64,000 bases of DNA from Sideroxydans sp. CL21 (GTDB lineage: Bacteria; Pseudomonadota; Gammaproteobacteria; Burkholderiales; Gallionellaceae). The stretch covers positions 186,001-250,000 of the forward strand of contig NZ_LR699166.1 of NCBI RefSeq assembly GCF_902459525.1. Direction: 5' to 3'. Both the position numbers and the translations under genes were made by a program. Positions within the stretch are counted from its first letter, which is position 1. The number at the start of each line of letters is the position of its first letter. The notes under the pieces are model-generated. The model saw only the letters and a list, made by a program, of their open reading frames with translations, was not told the origin of the DNA and did not search any database. Positions 46,160 to 54,553 of the stretch are shown piece after piece.

Positions 46160-47818
46160 TTACTTGAACAGAATGAGCGTCTTCTGCAACGTCATCCAGA
46201 TACCCCAGCCGAGCGGTATCCATACCGCCAGCCATGCCAGCGCAACCTTCCAGCTGTGGCTTGCTTCCTGGGTCAAAGCGCCGACGTCCGCAACGAAATG
46301 CTGGTGGGTGTCGTTGGCAAGCTTGTTTTCTTCCTTCAATTGTTCTTCCGTCATGTAGTGTTGTTCGGCTACCGACTTGACCAGCCAGTTGCAGATGAAA
46401 CCCAGCACCAGAAGTCCGGCGAGGACATACATGGTGATGGTGTAGGCATCGGCACGGGCCACGCCGTGATCGAGCTGGTATTCACGGATGTAGTTCACCA
46501 GCACCGGGCCGAGCACACCGGCTGTTGCCCAGGCGGTCAGCAGACGACCGTGAATGGCGCCGACCATCTTGGTGCCGAACATGTCGGCGAGATAGGCGGG
46601 CACGGTGGCGAAACCGCCGCCATACATGGACAGGATGACGCAGAAGGCGGCAACGAACAAAGCCAGGCTGCCCGCAGATGCCAGGCTCGGGACTGACGCG
46701 TACAACGCGCAACCGAGAAGGAAAAAGATCGAATAGGTCATCTTGCGTCCAAGCTTGTCCGAGAGCGATGCCCAGAAGAAACGACCGCCGATGTTGAACA
46801 GAGAAAGCAGGCCGGTGAAGCCGGCAGCGATGGCAGCGATCTGACCTTTTTGTGCAGGATTGAGGTCGTTGAATGCGAGATCGACGCCGATCAGTTTTCC
46901 GGCAAAGACTTCCTGCAACATGGGCGATGCCATGCCGATGATGCCGATACCTGCAGTCACATTCAGTGTGAGTACCCCCCAGATAAGCCAGAACTGCGGT
47001 GTTTTCCAGGCCACGTCGAGATGCACATGGCGGTCGGTGATCATGCCCTTGGAAGCTTCTGCGGGAGGCTGCCAGCCGGCAGGCTTCCAGTCATGGTCGG
47101 GGACGCGATAGCCGAGCGCGCCGATCATCATGAATATGAAATAGATCACTGCCAGTGTCAGGAAAGTCTCCCACACGCCGACCGAGGCGGGAGTGGCGAA
47201 ATATTTCATCAGCTTGTCGGCCAGTGGGGCGCCGATCATCGCGCCGCCGCCGAAGCCCATGATCGCCATGCCGGTCGCCATACCGCGCCTGTCCGGGAAC
47301 CATTTGATCAGGGTCGATACCGGCGAGATATATCCCAGGCCGAGGCCGATGCCGCCGATGACGCCCGAGCCCAGCCAGAGCATCCATATCTGGTGCATGT
47401 AGACACCCAGTGCAGAGATCACCAGACCGCCGCTCCAGCAGAAGGCGGCCACGACACCCGCCTTGCGCGGGCCGGCGTGTTCAAGCCAGCCGCCCCAGAT
47501 CGCCGCAGAGGAACCGAGGAATACAAAGAACAGCGTGAACATCCAGCCCAGCATGGAGATCTTCCAGTCGCAGGATGTCGCGACCATTTGTGCGAAAAAT
47601 CCCATGTCCGACGGACAAACGACAGGCTGTGTAATGCCTATTGCCTTGGACAACGGCAACCAGAACACCGAGAAGCCGTAAGCCATACCGATGCACAGGT
47701 GGATGGCAAGGGCGGCGGGTGGAACCAGCCAGCGATTGAAGCCGGGCTTGGCGATAGTGCTTTCTCTGTCTAAAAAACCGGGTGTCGCGGGTGCTCCTGA
47801 AGCAAGTGCGTTCGCCAT
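46160..47818 (-). CDS. OFA-family MFS transporter (oxalate/formate antiporter type)
   Basis: 552 residues, about 12 helices plus a polar loop and a C-terminal extension with two further hydrophobic segments. OFA features: GMAYGFSVFWLPLSKAIG, GGIGLGLGYISPVSTLIKWFPDRRGMATGMAIMGFGGGA, YGGGFATVPAYLADMFG. The family exchanges oxalate/formate or other carboxylates across the inner membrane. Given the downstream fds genes, formate (or oxalate) is the most likely substrate, but this is inferred. Confidence 0.88.
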   Translation of the reverse strand: MANALASGAPATPGFLDRESTIAKPGFNRWLVPPAALAIHLCIGMAYGFSVFWLPLSKAIGITQPVVCPSDMGFFAQMVATSCDWKISMLGWMFTLFFVFLGSSAAIWGGWLEHAGPRKAGVVAAFCWSGGLVISALGVYMHQIWMLWLGSGVIGGIGLGLGYISPVSTLIKWFPDRRGMATGMAIMGFGGGAMIGAPLADKLMKYFATPASVGVWETFLTLAVIYFIFMMIGALGYRVPDHDWKPAGWQPPAEASKGMITDRHVHLDVAWKTPQFWLIWGVLTLNVTAGIGIIGMASPMLQEVFAGKLIGVDLAFNDLNPAQKGQIAAIAAGFTGLLSLFNIGGRFFWASLSDKLGRKMTYSIFFLLGCALYASVPSLASAGSLALFVAAFCVILSMYGGGFATVPAYLADMFGTKMVGAIHGRLLTAWATAGVLGPVLVNYIREYQLDHGVARADAYTITMYVLAGLLVLGFICNWLVKSVAEQHYMTEEQLKEENKLANDTHQHFVADVGALTQEASHSWKVALAWLAVWIPLGWGIWMTLQKTLILFK

Positions 47819-47906
47819 GTATTCTCCTCAGTCATTTAAAAAAAATCCGCCTTACCAGTATGTGGAACAGTGTTGCTGGTGACGGGCGATTTGGATTATC
47901 TCTCCA

Positions 47907-47918
47907 TAGTTGAAACTA
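47907..47918. promoter_or_regulatory. Candidate LysR operator upstream of the OFA gene
   Basis: TAGTT-GA-AACTA, a perfect 5+5 palindrome with the T-N10-A character of LysR sites, in the 141-bp gap between the LysR gene and the OFA transporter start. Probable control site of the formate operon. Confidence 0.35.
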
Positions 47919-47959
47919 CGACAATCGGTTGGGAGTTGAAAGCGGGAAATACCGAACGC

Positions 47960-48868
47960 CTATTCGTCTTTGGCGAACGAATCGTTGAGGCTATGAGCTT
48001 CCACAAGCAAGGCTTCCGTCATCGGCGAACGCGGTTCACGCTGTGGCACGACCAACCCGGTCGCCCATGCCACGGCGGGTTCGGTCAGCGGCAGCACTTG
48101 TACTCCTGCCGGTACGCCGATCAGATCAAGCACGCTGTGCGGCAAGATGGCCGACCAGGCACCGGAACAGACATGTGCCAGCATGCTGATGAGGGAGTTC
48201 GATTCCAGCGTGGGCTGTATCGTGCAGCCGAGCTGGGCAAAAACAGCATCGATGGTCTTGCGGTTTTGCATGTCGGGAGTGAGCAGGCACAGCGGTACTT
48301 GCACAGCCTCAATCCAGGTCACGCTGTCGCGACCTTCGAAAGGGCCGCCTGACGGAGTCAATAAGACGTGATTCTCATTCCACAAGGGAATGGTGAGTAA
48401 CTGGCGCGCTGCCAGGCCGGATTCGACATAGACGATGCCGGCATCGATTTCGAAATCCTGCAGTCGCGACAGGATTTCGCTGGTGGAAAGCGACAAGACA
48501 TCGATTGTTACCAACGGGTGACGGCGTGAGAAAGCGGAAGTGAGCGAAGCGACCACGGTCAGCGCCGTGGGGATCACACCCAGACGCAGGTGCCCGCTGA
48601 GCCCATTGCGCAGGCTGGCCAATTCCTGCCTCAAACCTTCTTCTCCGGCAACCATGCGATGTGCATGGTCGACGACGCATTGACCTTCGGGGGTAAGTCC
48701 GGTGAATTGTTTGCCGCGCTCGACCACGGCGACGCCGAGTTCGGCTTCAAGGTCGCTGATCGCGGCTGAAAGAGTAGAGGGGGAAATATGACAAGCAAGC
48801 GCAGCCCGACCGAAATGTTTCTCGCGGGCCAGGGCGATCAGGTAGAGATATTTTCGGGCGATCATCAT
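47960..48868 (-). CDS. LysR-type regulator of the formate locus (FdsR-like)
   Basis: 302 residues. The winged HTH is at the N-terminus (KYLYLIALAREKHFGRAALACHISPSTLSAAISDLEAELG), with a periplasmic-binding-like effector domain after about residue 90 (LRLGVIPTALTVVASLTSAF). It is upstream and in the same direction as the OFA, HPP and fds genes, and resembles FdsR that controls fds operons in other betaproteobacteria. The inducer is probably formate or a related acid. Confidence 0.88.
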   Translation of the reverse strand: MMIARKYLYLIALAREKHFGRAALACHISPSTLSAAISDLEAELGVAVVERGKQFTGLTPEGQCVVDHAHRMVAGEEGLRQELASLRNGLSGHLRLGVIPTALTVVASLTSAFSRRHPLVTIDVLSLSTSEILSRLQDFEIDAGIVYVESGLAARQLLTIPLWNENHVLLTPSGGPFEGRDSVTWIEAVQVPLCLLTPDMQNRKTIDAVFAQLGCTIQPTLESNSLISMLAHVCSGAWSAILPHSVLDLIGVPAGVQVLPLTEPAVAWATGLVVPQREPRSPMTEALLVEAHSLNDSFAKDE

Positions 48869-48978
48869 AGCGTTGATTTCCCCATCATCGCCGAAAGCTG
48901 AGCCTCGGGCAACACTTTAATCCGAGCGAAAAAACGATGCTGAACGGCTATTTGAAATTCGTGGCTAGCGTCAATACA

Positions 48979-49179
48979 TTACTGTGGATTGCCGGGTTTC
49001 TTGCATTGCGATTCCATGAAGGGACCTTGGTACTTTACCCAAGTGTTGCCGGGGGAAATTTGCGCGCACAGTATCGTTCTATCTGCCCTGTTTATCCATT
49101 TGTACCAGGGTGCGCCGGAAGCAAATGCCCCAAAGCAGGCAAGGGTGAGCAAAATGAAAACAGCAAATTTTGATTTCAC
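48979..49179 (-). CDS. Small secreted Trp/Cys protein
   Basis: 66 residues from a GTG at 49179 preceded by AAGGA at 8 nt. A signal peptide (KFAVFILLTLACFGAFASG) leads to WYKWINRADRTILCAQISPGNTWVKYQGPFMESQCKKPG, with two Cys that could form a disulfide. The pattern WxKW...C.Q.SPG..W....GPF..S.C recurs in small exported proteins of betaproteobacteria as far as I recognise it; no function is known. It sits close to the DUF2147 gene on the same strand. Confidence 0.6.
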   Translation of the reverse strand: MKSKFAVFILLTLACFGAFASGAPWYKWINRADRTILCAQISPGNTWVKYQGPFMESQCKKPGNPQ

Positions 49180-49199
49180 TGGATATATCCTTGTAATGT

Positions 49200-49652
49200 C
49201 TAGTCGGCGCGCTTCCATATCTCGGATTGTCCCAACCAGGCCAAACCGACATAACCAGTTACCTCTATCGTCTTGCCGTCTTCCGAGAGCCGGATGCGGC
49301 AGCGGTAGATCTTCCCTTCATCGGGGTCGAGGACGGTGCCTCCTTCAAAAGTGAGTTCATCCTTGCGCTTCATGCCGGACAATATGCGCATCCCCAAGAG
49401 CGGCTGATTGTATAAACTGCCGGTGCAGGCAGAGCAGAGCATTGCGGCGTTCTCGGGTTTATCGGGAATTATTTTTTCTATGTTCCCCTCATAGGTGTTG
49501 TCGCTTAGATGCTTGATGCGTATCAGGGCTTCAAGATTTCCCGTACGGTCGTCAAATTCCTGCCACAAACCTTCCAGTTCCCCGCACCAGGCAATGGGAG
49601 GAACTGCAGACAGCAACATGCACGCAATTGCCGTCTTGAAGTTGAATGCCAT
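49200..49652 (-). CDS. DUF2147-family secreted protein
   Basis: 150 residues. A signal peptide (TAIACMLLSAVPPIAWCG) is followed by the DUF2147 pattern LEGLWQEFDDRTGNLEALIRI, YEGNIEKIIPDKPEN, Cys pair in CSACTG, and GGTVLDPDEGKIYRCRIRLSEDGKTIEVTGYVG. The family is periplasmic and of unknown function. Confidence 0.85.
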   Translation of the reverse strand: MAFNFKTAIACMLLSAVPPIAWCGELEGLWQEFDDRTGNLEALIRIKHLSDNTYEGNIEKIIPDKPENAAMLCSACTGSLYNQPLLGMRILSGMKRKDELTFEGGTVLDPDEGKIYRCRIRLSEDGKTIEVTGYVGLAWLGQSEIWKRAD

Positions 49653-49711
49653 GCTGAGATTTCTCCGGATATCGTTCAGTGAAGTTTACAGCAGCATTTC
49701 CATGTTGCGTA

Positions 49712-50038
49712 TCATGCCTGCCAAACACCATATCCCGATTCGCGCAGGTCGATTGCCAGCTCCACTTCCAGATCGCACGCTGCCTCATAGGGCATCGGAT
49801 TGTAGATTTCGTAAAGTTCGGGCAACAACCGCAATCCGAATTTCATTACATATCGGTTGGACTGGATGCCTGCCTTGTGTTTGTCGAAGCGAATGTCCGG
49901 ATCCAGTCCCGTCATTCCGACATAAACACACGGCTTGCCCGTGATATAGCCGGGATTGGATTTCCTGAACCGGCCTTCGTAAAGCACGTCTTTCGACAAC
50001 TCAATCACGTAGACATGGTAGTGATTGCGACGTCCCAT
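49712..50038 (-). CDS. GIY-YIG-like protein
   Basis: 108 residues. HVYVIELS and VYVGMTGLDPDIRFDKHKAG fit the first half of a compact GIY-YIG domain (VYV...YVGMT..RF..H). The C-terminal part has Glu in AACDLEVELAIDLRESGYGVW. Members of this compact group are found in many bacteria; nuclease activity has not been established from sequence. It lies just downstream of a winged-helix gene on the same strand. Confidence 0.6.
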   Translation of the reverse strand: MGRRNHYHVYVIELSKDVLYEGRFRKSNPGYITGKPCVYVGMTGLDPDIRFDKHKAGIQSNRYVMKFGLRLLPELYEIYNPMPYEAACDLEVELAIDLRESGYGVWQA

Positions 50039-50073
50039 GCCTGTTCAAATAAGATCGCGTGGACAACCCGGAA

Positions 50074-50328
50074 TCAAGACAACTTCAGTTGGGCCTTTGA
50101 TTTTCTGCCCGGCGCTGCCGGTGGAATATATCCGGCTACCCGGCATCTGATTCCCTCGATCTTCTTGCCCTTCTCATAACGGGTCGAATGGCATGACATC
50201 ACCTCGCCCCGCGCAGTGAGCTCGGATACATGGGCGCGAACTTTGGCGAGTGAAATTCCGGTGGCCTCGGCGATTTCGGAATCCAAACGTTCGCCGCGTG
50301 TTTTCAGGAGTTGCAGTATTTCGTTCAT
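50074..50328 (-). CDS. Small winged-helix regulator
   Basis: 84 residues: ILQLLKTRGERLDSEIAEATGISLAKVRAHVSELTARGEVMSCHSTRYEKG is a MarR/IclR-like winged HTH, and the tail PPAAPGRKSKAQLKLS is basic. No effector domain is present, so it is a minimal DNA-binding protein. Target unknown. Confidence 0.7.
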   Translation of the reverse strand: MNEILQLLKTRGERLDSEIAEATGISLAKVRAHVSELTARGEVMSCHSTRYEKGKKIEGIRCRVAGYIPPAAPGRKSKAQLKLS

Positions 50329-50359
50329 TTTATGTTTTGGTATTGAGTAGTCAAAATAC

Positions 50360-50385
50360 CGGAAGGCGGTTTGAACCGCCTTCCG
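50360..50385 (-). terminator. Terminator after small gene B
   Basis: An 11-bp perfect stem (CGGAAGGCGGT/ACCGCCTTCCG) around a 4-nt loop; on the minus strand it is followed by GTATTTTG. It lies 31 nt after the stop codon of the 37-aa gene. Confidence 0.75.
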
Positions 50386-50415
50386 AAGTAAAAACCAGTC
50401 TAGATAAAGTAGACT

Positions 50416-50529
50416 TTAAGCGAGACCAGCCCAACTGGCAATCGATACGGCTGCAGCTGTAAGCCAGCCAAATGCGATCTTGAACCCAGTGTCGGCTTGG
50501 AAAGTTTTGCCAGTGCTTTTGTCGCTCAT
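50416..50529 (-). CDS. 37-aa single-span membrane protein (small family, copy B)
   Basis: Thirty-seven residues starting MSDKSTGKTFQADTGF. The ATG follows AAGGAG (complement 50537-50542) with a 7-nt gap. A polar N-terminus of about 15 residues leads into one membrane span GFKIAFGWLTAAAVSIASWA. The core GWLTAAAVSIAS matches GWIAAAATAIAS of the 40-aa protein at 1989-2111, with the same SD and spacing, and both are followed by strong hairpins. Longer overlapping frames on this strand do not have this RBS. Function unknown. Confidence 0.7.
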   Translation of the reverse strand: MSDKSTGKTFQADTGFKIAFGWLTAAAVSIASWAGLA

Positions 50530-50699
50530 TCACAATCTCCTTTATAAATCAACGTCTAAGTAAGACATCGTCTTTCGCCCGCATGAACCGGGCATCATGT
50601 CAGACCCGTGATTCAGGGATTAGTTCTGCAACTCACAGCCTGTAACTGGGCGACTGGTTGAAAAATTAAAATTTCCTTTACTATCAAATAACTAAATAA

Positions 50700-51347
50700 T
50701 TATTTCAAAGATTGATTAGCCGATTTCCTTAACAGAATCCCGCGAAACCACCCGCTTCCAAGCATAGGCGTATCGCTGATCACTTCAAGTTCAGGGGTGC
50801 TGCTCAATACTTCCTCGAATACGACATCCATGCGTGTGGCAAAACGGCGGGTCACCACGTTGAACAGTCGCCGCAGAGGGGCGCGTTGTTGCGGTTGCAG
50901 GAATTTATCGAACAGGATGACCGTGCCGCAGGGTTTTAGCACTCGCATTGTCTCACTCAGGCAGCGTTGCGGTTCCGGTACCACGGCGACGATGAGATGC
51001 AGGATGACGTGATCGAAATGTTCATCCGGGAATGGCAGCGCCATGCTGTCGCCAAACACGAACTGCACGCCCATTTTTTCGCTGCGTGGTCTGGCTCGCG
51101 CCAGCATCGCCGGATTGAAATCGAGTGCGGTGTAATGGTGCAGCGCCGGTAGCCAGGGCAGATCCAAACCCGTCCCCACGCCGCTGATCAATACCCGTTT
51201 GCTTGTATCGGTAGGCAGTGCACGCAGCGATTGTTGCCGCGCCCTGCGCATCGGGCGCTCGATAACGGCATCGTAAAGCGGTGCGATGAGGCTGTAGCTC
51301 AGGCGCAGGAGCGGATTTTGGCGGTAGGGTTGATCGTGCAGGGTCAT
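50700..51347 (-). CDS. Class I SAM-dependent methyltransferase (UbiE-like)
   Basis: 215 residues. N-terminus NPLLRLSYSLIAPLYDAVIERPMRRAR resembles phospholipid/UbiE-type methyltransferases; motif I is VLISGVGTGLDLPWL, followed by LDFNPAML, FGDSMALPFPDEHFDHVILHL and LKPCGTVILFDKF. Substrate unknown; a phospholipid or quinone is plausible. ATG 51347 overlaps the oxyR stop (ATGA), so it is translationally coupled to oxyR. Confidence 0.85.
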   Translation of the reverse strand: MTLHDQPYRQNPLLRLSYSLIAPLYDAVIERPMRRARQQSLRALPTDTSKRVLISGVGTGLDLPWLPALHHYTALDFNPAMLARARPRSEKMGVQFVFGDSMALPFPDEHFDHVILHLIVAVVPEPQRCLSETMRVLKPCGTVILFDKFLQPQQRAPLRRLFNVVTRRFATRMDVVFEEVLSSTPELEVISDTPMLGSGWFRGILLRKSANQSLK

Positions 51348-52249
51348 GGCAGATGGGTGATGCCGGTGATCTTGGCCTGGGCGACAGCTTTTGCCAGCGC
51401 CTCGATGGCCTGTGTGCGTGCGAAGCTTTTGCGCCAGGCCAGCGCGATGCGCCGCGCTGGCACCGGTTTGGCGAACGGGATGACTTTCAGCAGCCGACTG
51501 CGGTAGCGCACACTGTTCGCCGAGGCCGGCAGCACGGTGATGCCCAGGCCGGAGGCGACCATGTTGCGTATGGTTTCCAGCGAGGTGCCGTGTTGGGTAT
51601 CCGTGCCTTTGCGGCTGAGATCGGGACACGCTTCGGCCACCTGGTTGCTGAAGCAGTGTCCCGAATCCAGCAGCAGCACCTTTTCACCGGCAAGCTCGTC
51701 GGCCTTGATGCTGCGCCGGTCAGCCCAGTGATGCTCGCTGCTGACGACCACCTCGAACGGTTCGTCATACAAAGGGTGGGTGAGGATGCCGGTATCGCCA
51801 AATGGCAGTGCGATGATGATGACATCCAGCTTGCCGTTGCGCAGCAGGTTGTCCAGATTGGCGGTGATGTTCTCCTCCACCTCCAGCGGCATGTGCGGCG
51901 CAACCTTTTTCAGCGCGGGGATCAGGTCCGGCAGCAGATACGGGCCGACGCTGTGGATGATGCCGATGCGCAAAGGTGCGGCGAGCTGGTTCTTGCCCTG
52001 GGCCGCGATCTCACGGATGCGTTCGGCCTCTTCAAGCACGCGCTGCGCCTGCTCGACAATGGCGGTGCCGACGGGCGTAATGGTGATGTCGCTTTTCCCG
52101 CGCTCGAATATCTTAAGGCCCAATTCTTCCTCCAGCTTCTGGATCGCGAGAGACAGAGCCGGCTGGCTGATAAAGGATTTTTCCGCGGCGCGGCGGAAGT
52201 TGAGTTCCTGGGCCACAGCGACGATGAAGCGCAGTTCGTTGAGTGTCAT
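51344..52249 (-). CDS. oxyR: Peroxide-responsive LysR regulator OxyR
   Basis: 301 residues. N-terminal HTH (LRFIVAVAQELNFRRAAEKSFISQPALSLAIQKLEEELG) and an effector domain carrying the redox Cys pair: Cys199 and Cys208 in GHCFSNQVAEACPD, the C-x8-C arrangement with the same numbering as in E. coli OxyR. Disulfide formation by H2O2 turns it into an activator. It is divergent from rubrerythrin, a peroxide-scavenging protein. Confidence 0.94.
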   Translation of the reverse strand: MTLNELRFIVAVAQELNFRRAAEKSFISQPALSLAIQKLEEELGLKIFERGKSDITITPVGTAIVEQAQRVLEEAERIREIAAQGKNQLAAPLRIGIIHSVGPYLLPDLIPALKKVAPHMPLEVEENITANLDNLLRNGKLDVIIIALPFGDTGILTHPLYDEPFEVVVSSEHHWADRRSIKADELAGEKVLLLDSGHCFSNQVAEACPDLSRKGTDTQHGTSLETIRNMVASGLGITVLPASANSVRYRSRLLKVIPFAKPVPARRIALAWRKSFARTQAIEALAKAVAQAKITGITHLP

Positions 52250-52266
52250 GGCGGTTCCTTTTAAGC

Positions 52267-52379
52267 CGTCATTCCGGCGCAGGCCGGAATCCAGCGTAGT
52301 TATTCAACATGCTTTTGGTTTTGCCCTGCTTCGCAGGATTTATTCAACCCACTGGATCCCGGCCTGCGCCGGGATGACG
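52267..52379. repeat. Paired REP-like palindromic element
   Basis: Two inverted 28-bp arms (52267-52294 starting CGTCATTCCGGCGCAGG, and 52352-52379 ending CGCCGGGATGACG), each itself palindromic, are separated by 57 bp. This sequence type (CATTCCGGC...GCCGGAAT) is a common interspersed repeat in proteobacterial genomes. It lies between oxyR and rubrerythrin. Confidence 0.75.
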
Positions 52380-52419
52380 AGGCATGTGATTTGCATAATA
52401 AATCAACTCGGTTTGAACA

Positions 52420-52434
52420 ATCAATTGGATTGAT
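52420..52434. promoter_or_regulatory. Candidate OxyR operator
   Basis: ATCAAT-TGG-ATTGAT, a perfect 6+6 palindrome 72 bp before the rubrerythrin start and in the shared regulatory region with oxyR. LysR regulators bind such interrupted palindromes. Assignment is positional. Confidence 0.35.
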
Positions 52435-52505
52435 CATGTGCCGAAGTCTACATTGCGTCCGTGGGCAACAAACCACTTCATCAACCAACCAGACAGGAGA
52501 GCAAC

Positions 52506-52979
<474 letters not shown>

Positions 52980-53007
52980 TACAAAATAAATCGACAAGGA
53001 GAACGAA

Positions 53008-53172
53008 ATGAAAGTTTGGCAATGTGTGGTGTGTGGTTTTATCTACGATGAAAAGGTCGGTATGCCGGAAGAAGGAATCAAACCCGGCACGGCCTGGGCG
53101 GACATTCCGGAAAGCTGGGCGTGCCCGGATTGCGGAGTGGCGAAGGCGGATTTCGAGATGGTCGAGGTCTGA
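53008..53172 (+). CDS. Rubredoxin
   Basis: 54 residues with the two iron-binding loops CVVCGFIYD and [15 protein letters not shown]. Carries electrons at a low-potential Fe(Cys)4 site. AAGGAG lies 7 nt before the ATG. It is between rubrerythrin and a rubredoxin reductase-like gene, completing a short electron path NAD(P)H - reductase - rubredoxin - rubrerythrin. Confidence 0.96.
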   Translation: MKVWQCVVCGFIYDEKVGMPEEGIKPGTAWADIPESWACPDCGVAKADFEMVEV

Positions 53173-53198
53173 CCATCGGACTGGTCGGGGCGTGAAGC

Positions 53199-53263
53199 CC
53201 GTTCGCTTGAGCTTGTCGAAGGCCATGAGGCCGTTCATGTTTCGACAAGCTCAACAAGAACGG
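53199..53263. repeat. Inverted repeat, CCGTTCGCTTGAGCTTGTCGAA type
   Basis: Arms at 53199-53220 and 53241-53263 are near-complementary over about 22 bp and enclose 20 nt. The motif GAGCTTGTCGAA/TTCGACAAGCTC is a very common intergenic repeat in several proteobacteria. It sits between the rubredoxin and its reductase genes. Confidence 0.75.
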
Positions 53264-53313
53264 AATATTTGTTCGAGCCATATCATTAGAAACCAAGTTT
53301 TTCAGGAGCAAAT

Positions 53314-54450
53314 ATGAACCCCATCATCGTGCTGGGCAGCGGCCTGGCGGGCTACACCGTCGTTCGCGAACTGCGCAAGCTGAACCGTGATATCCCTATC
53401 ACGCTGGTGACACGCGACAACGGCGACTACTATTCCAAGCCCATGCTGTCGAACGCCTTCGCACAGAACAAGGATGCGGCCAGCCTGGTCCTGACGAAAG
53501 CAGCCGACATGGCGAAGCAGCTCGATATTGGACTGCTGGTGGATACCGATGTCCATGCCATCCATCGCGGCAGCAAACAATTGGACACCACGTCCGGGAT
53601 GCTGGAGTACGACAAGCTGGTGCTCGCGTTGGGTGCCGACCCGATTCGCATCCCGTTGCAAGGCGACGCGGTGGATGAAGTGCTGTCCGTGAACGACCTT
53701 AAGGATTACGCAAAGCTGCGCGTAGCCCTGGGTGCGTCAAAATCCATCGCCATCATGGGTGGTGGGCTCATCGGCTGCGAATTCGCCAACGACCTTGCGA
53801 CTGCGGGATACACCGTCAGCGTCATCGACCGCGGCGCCTATCCGCTCGCCAGCCTGATGCCGGAACAGGCCGGCAAGCAGTTGCTGGAACCGTTGTCAAA
53901 GATCGGCGTGACATGGCGCTTCGGCACGTCCGTGCAGAGCGTGAACAAGGCAGACGCCGGTTATGCGCTGACCCTTGCCGACGGCAGCAGCATGCAGGCG
54001 GACCTTGTGCTCTCCGCTGTCGGTTTGCGCCCACGAACCCAGCTTGCCCGCGATGCCGGCATCACGGTCAACCGCGGCATCGTGGTGAACGAACGGCTTT
54101 GCACCAGCGACGCGTCAATCTATGCGATGGGCGACTGCGCCGAGATCGAAGGCAAGGTGCTGCCGTTCGTGCTGCCCATCATGCATGCGGGCCGGGCGTT
54201 GTCCCGCGTGCTGAACGGCGAAGACGCGAAGGTGGTGTTCCCCGCCATGCCCGTGGTGGTCAAGACGCCAGCGCATCCCGTTGCTGTGTCGCCGGTGGCG
54301 CGCGATGCAATCGGCGTATGGCAGGAGATGGCGACGGGGCAGGGTGTGAAGATGGAGTTTGTCGATGCGCTGAACAAACTGAGCGGGTTCGTGCTCACGG
54401 GTGAATATGCGGGGGAACGGAACGAGATGGCGAAGAGGCTTGCGGTGTAA
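53314..54450 (+). CDS. NAD(P)/FAD-dependent oxidoreductase (rubredoxin reductase-like)
   Basis: 378 residues: FAD motif IIVLGSGLAGYTVVRELRKLN, NAD motif SIAIMGGGLIGCEFANDLATAG and the FAD-binding YAMGDCAEIEG. It belongs to the AlkT/NorW rubredoxin reductase-type group and has no redox-active CxxC. Expected to reduce rubredoxin with NAD(P)H. The gene follows rubrerythrin and rubredoxin on the same strand. Confidence 0.9.
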   Translation: MNPIIVLGSGLAGYTVVRELRKLNRDIPITLVTRDNGDYYSKPMLSNAFAQNKDAASLVLTKAADMAKQLDIGLLVDTDVHAIHRGSKQLDTTSGMLEYDKLVLALGADPIRIPLQGDAVDEVLSVNDLKDYAKLRVALGASKSIAIMGGGLIGCEFANDLATAGYTVSVIDRGAYPLASLMPEQAGKQLLEPLSKIGVTWRFGTSVQSVNKADAGYALTLADGSSMQADLVLSAVGLRPRTQLARDAGITVNRGIVVNERLCTSDASIYAMGDCAEIEGKVLPFVLPIMHAGRALSRVLNGEDAKVVFPAMPVVVKTPAHPVAVSPVARDAIGVWQEMATGQGVKMEFVDALNKLSGFVLTGEYAGERNEMAKRLAV

Positions 54451-54460
54451 GCTTGGTAGT

Positions 54461-54482
54461 GTGGGCACGTTTCTGTGCCCAC
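54461..54482 (+). terminator. Hairpin after the rubredoxin reductase-like gene
   Basis: GTGGGCAC-gtttct-GTGCCCAC, 8-bp perfect stem 10 nt after the stop codon. Lacks a T-run but is at the end of the transcription unit, convergent with ubiA. Confidence 0.55.
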
Positions 54483-54553
54483 GATGTAGTTGTGTTGCAA
54501 ATGGTGCGCTACCGCGTGGGCAAACGAAAAAGCTGTTTACCCACCCAGCATAT

